From Candidatus Omnitrophota bacterium (GTDB lineage Bacteria > Ratteibacteria > UBA8468 > B48-G9 > DTJG01), in contig JAMWBX010000108.1 of NCBI GenBank assembly GCA_023818725.1, positions 1 through 5,355 of the forward strand: 5,355 nucleotides of DNA. Direction: 5' to 3'. Of this stretch, positions 5,159-5,355 are shown piece by piece. The notes below the pieces were generated by a model, which was not told where the DNA came from, did not search any database, and was given only the letters and a program-made list of their open reading frames with translations. Numbering within the stretch: the first letter of the stretch is position 1; each line of letters starts with the position of its first letter. The position numbers and the translations under genes were made by a program.

Positions 5159-5355
5159 ATGCTGGTAAAACACCGTGTGCTTGTCACAGGAATGATTCCT
5201 GAACCTGCAATTGATCTACTTAAAAAAAACTGCGATGTTGAGGTTAATACCGAAGGCAGGGTATTATCAAAAAAGGAACTTATCAGCAGGGTAAAAGGAA
5301 AAGATGCGGTTTTGTGCCTTTTGACAGACACCATTGACGATGAAGTTTTTCAGGC
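5159..5355 (+). CDS. D-2-hydroxyacid dehydrogenase, N-terminal part (runs off the window)
   Basis: The first 65 codons of a gene that continues past the window end. The visible part is the start of the substrate-binding (catalytic) domain of NAD(P)-dependent D-2-hydroxyacid dehydrogenases. A first beta strand (HRVLVTG, 5-11) is followed by IPEPAIDLLKK (13-23), a second strand (DVEVN), a KEL-x2-RVKGKDAVL segment and LLTDTIDDEVF (54-64). The LLTD-x-ID stretch is typical of glyoxylate/hydroxypyruvate reductases (GyaR/GRHPR type), which reduce glyoxylate or hydroxypyruvate to glycolate or D-glycerate. The NAD-binding Rossmann domain and the catalytic R, E and H residues lie outside the window, so the exact substrate is open. 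The ribosome binding site AAAGGAGG (5147-5154) overlaps the stop codon of the upstream gene, showing a tightly coupled operon. Confidence 0.82.
   Translation, partial: MLVKHRVLVTGMIPEPAIDLLKKNCDVEVNTEGRVLSKKELISRVKGKDAVLCLLTDTIDDEVFQ

Overview
The window is about 40% GC by eye and compact. It reads as chromosomal DNA of an anaerobic, Gram-negative-type bacterium: there are two lipoproteins, one with a type II secretion pseudopilin-like head, and an Fe-S/FMN enzyme of a glutamate synthase-related family that I associate with anaerobes. Similar gene content occurs in Omnitrophota, Nitrospirota and Desulfobacterota, but the sequence alone does not settle the phylum. I see no tRNA, rRNA, CRISPR array or insertion sequence.

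Layout. A GAF-ANTAR RNA-binding regulator (26-724, minus) is divergent from a glutamate synthase-like FMN oxidoreductase (935-2539, plus). The 210-base gap holds back-to-back promoters and a leader for the plus gene of about 110 bases. The leader begins with two adjacent hairpins that both have six-base loops with A at position 1 and G at position 4, the signature of ANTAR targets. Next come a gap that may carry the tail of a decayed GNAT acetyltransferase (about 2545-2628), a membrane protein of TM helices only, like the MscS/CmpX transmembrane region (2668-3339), and an EF-hand lipoprotein (3360-3803). Convergent to these, with interlocked stop codons, is a lipoprotein with a pseudopilin-like domain (3800-4141, minus). 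A second divergent promoter region (4142-4233) leads into a tight pair: a xylose isomerase-like TIM-barrel protein (4234-5148) and the start of a D-2-hydroxyacid dehydrogenase (5159 to the window end).

How the genes may work together. The GAF-ANTAR protein probably senses a small signal and binds the leader RNA of the neighbouring amidotransferase-like gene. ANTAR control of nitrogen genes is an established theme. Here the 3' arm of the first hairpin can also pair with the ribosome binding site, which suggests control of translation rather than the usual antitermination. The TM protein and EF-hand lipoprotein form a likely envelope operon. The TIM-barrel/dehydrogenase pair suggests two-step hydroxy- or ketoacid metabolism, perhaps around hydroxypyruvate or glyoxylate.
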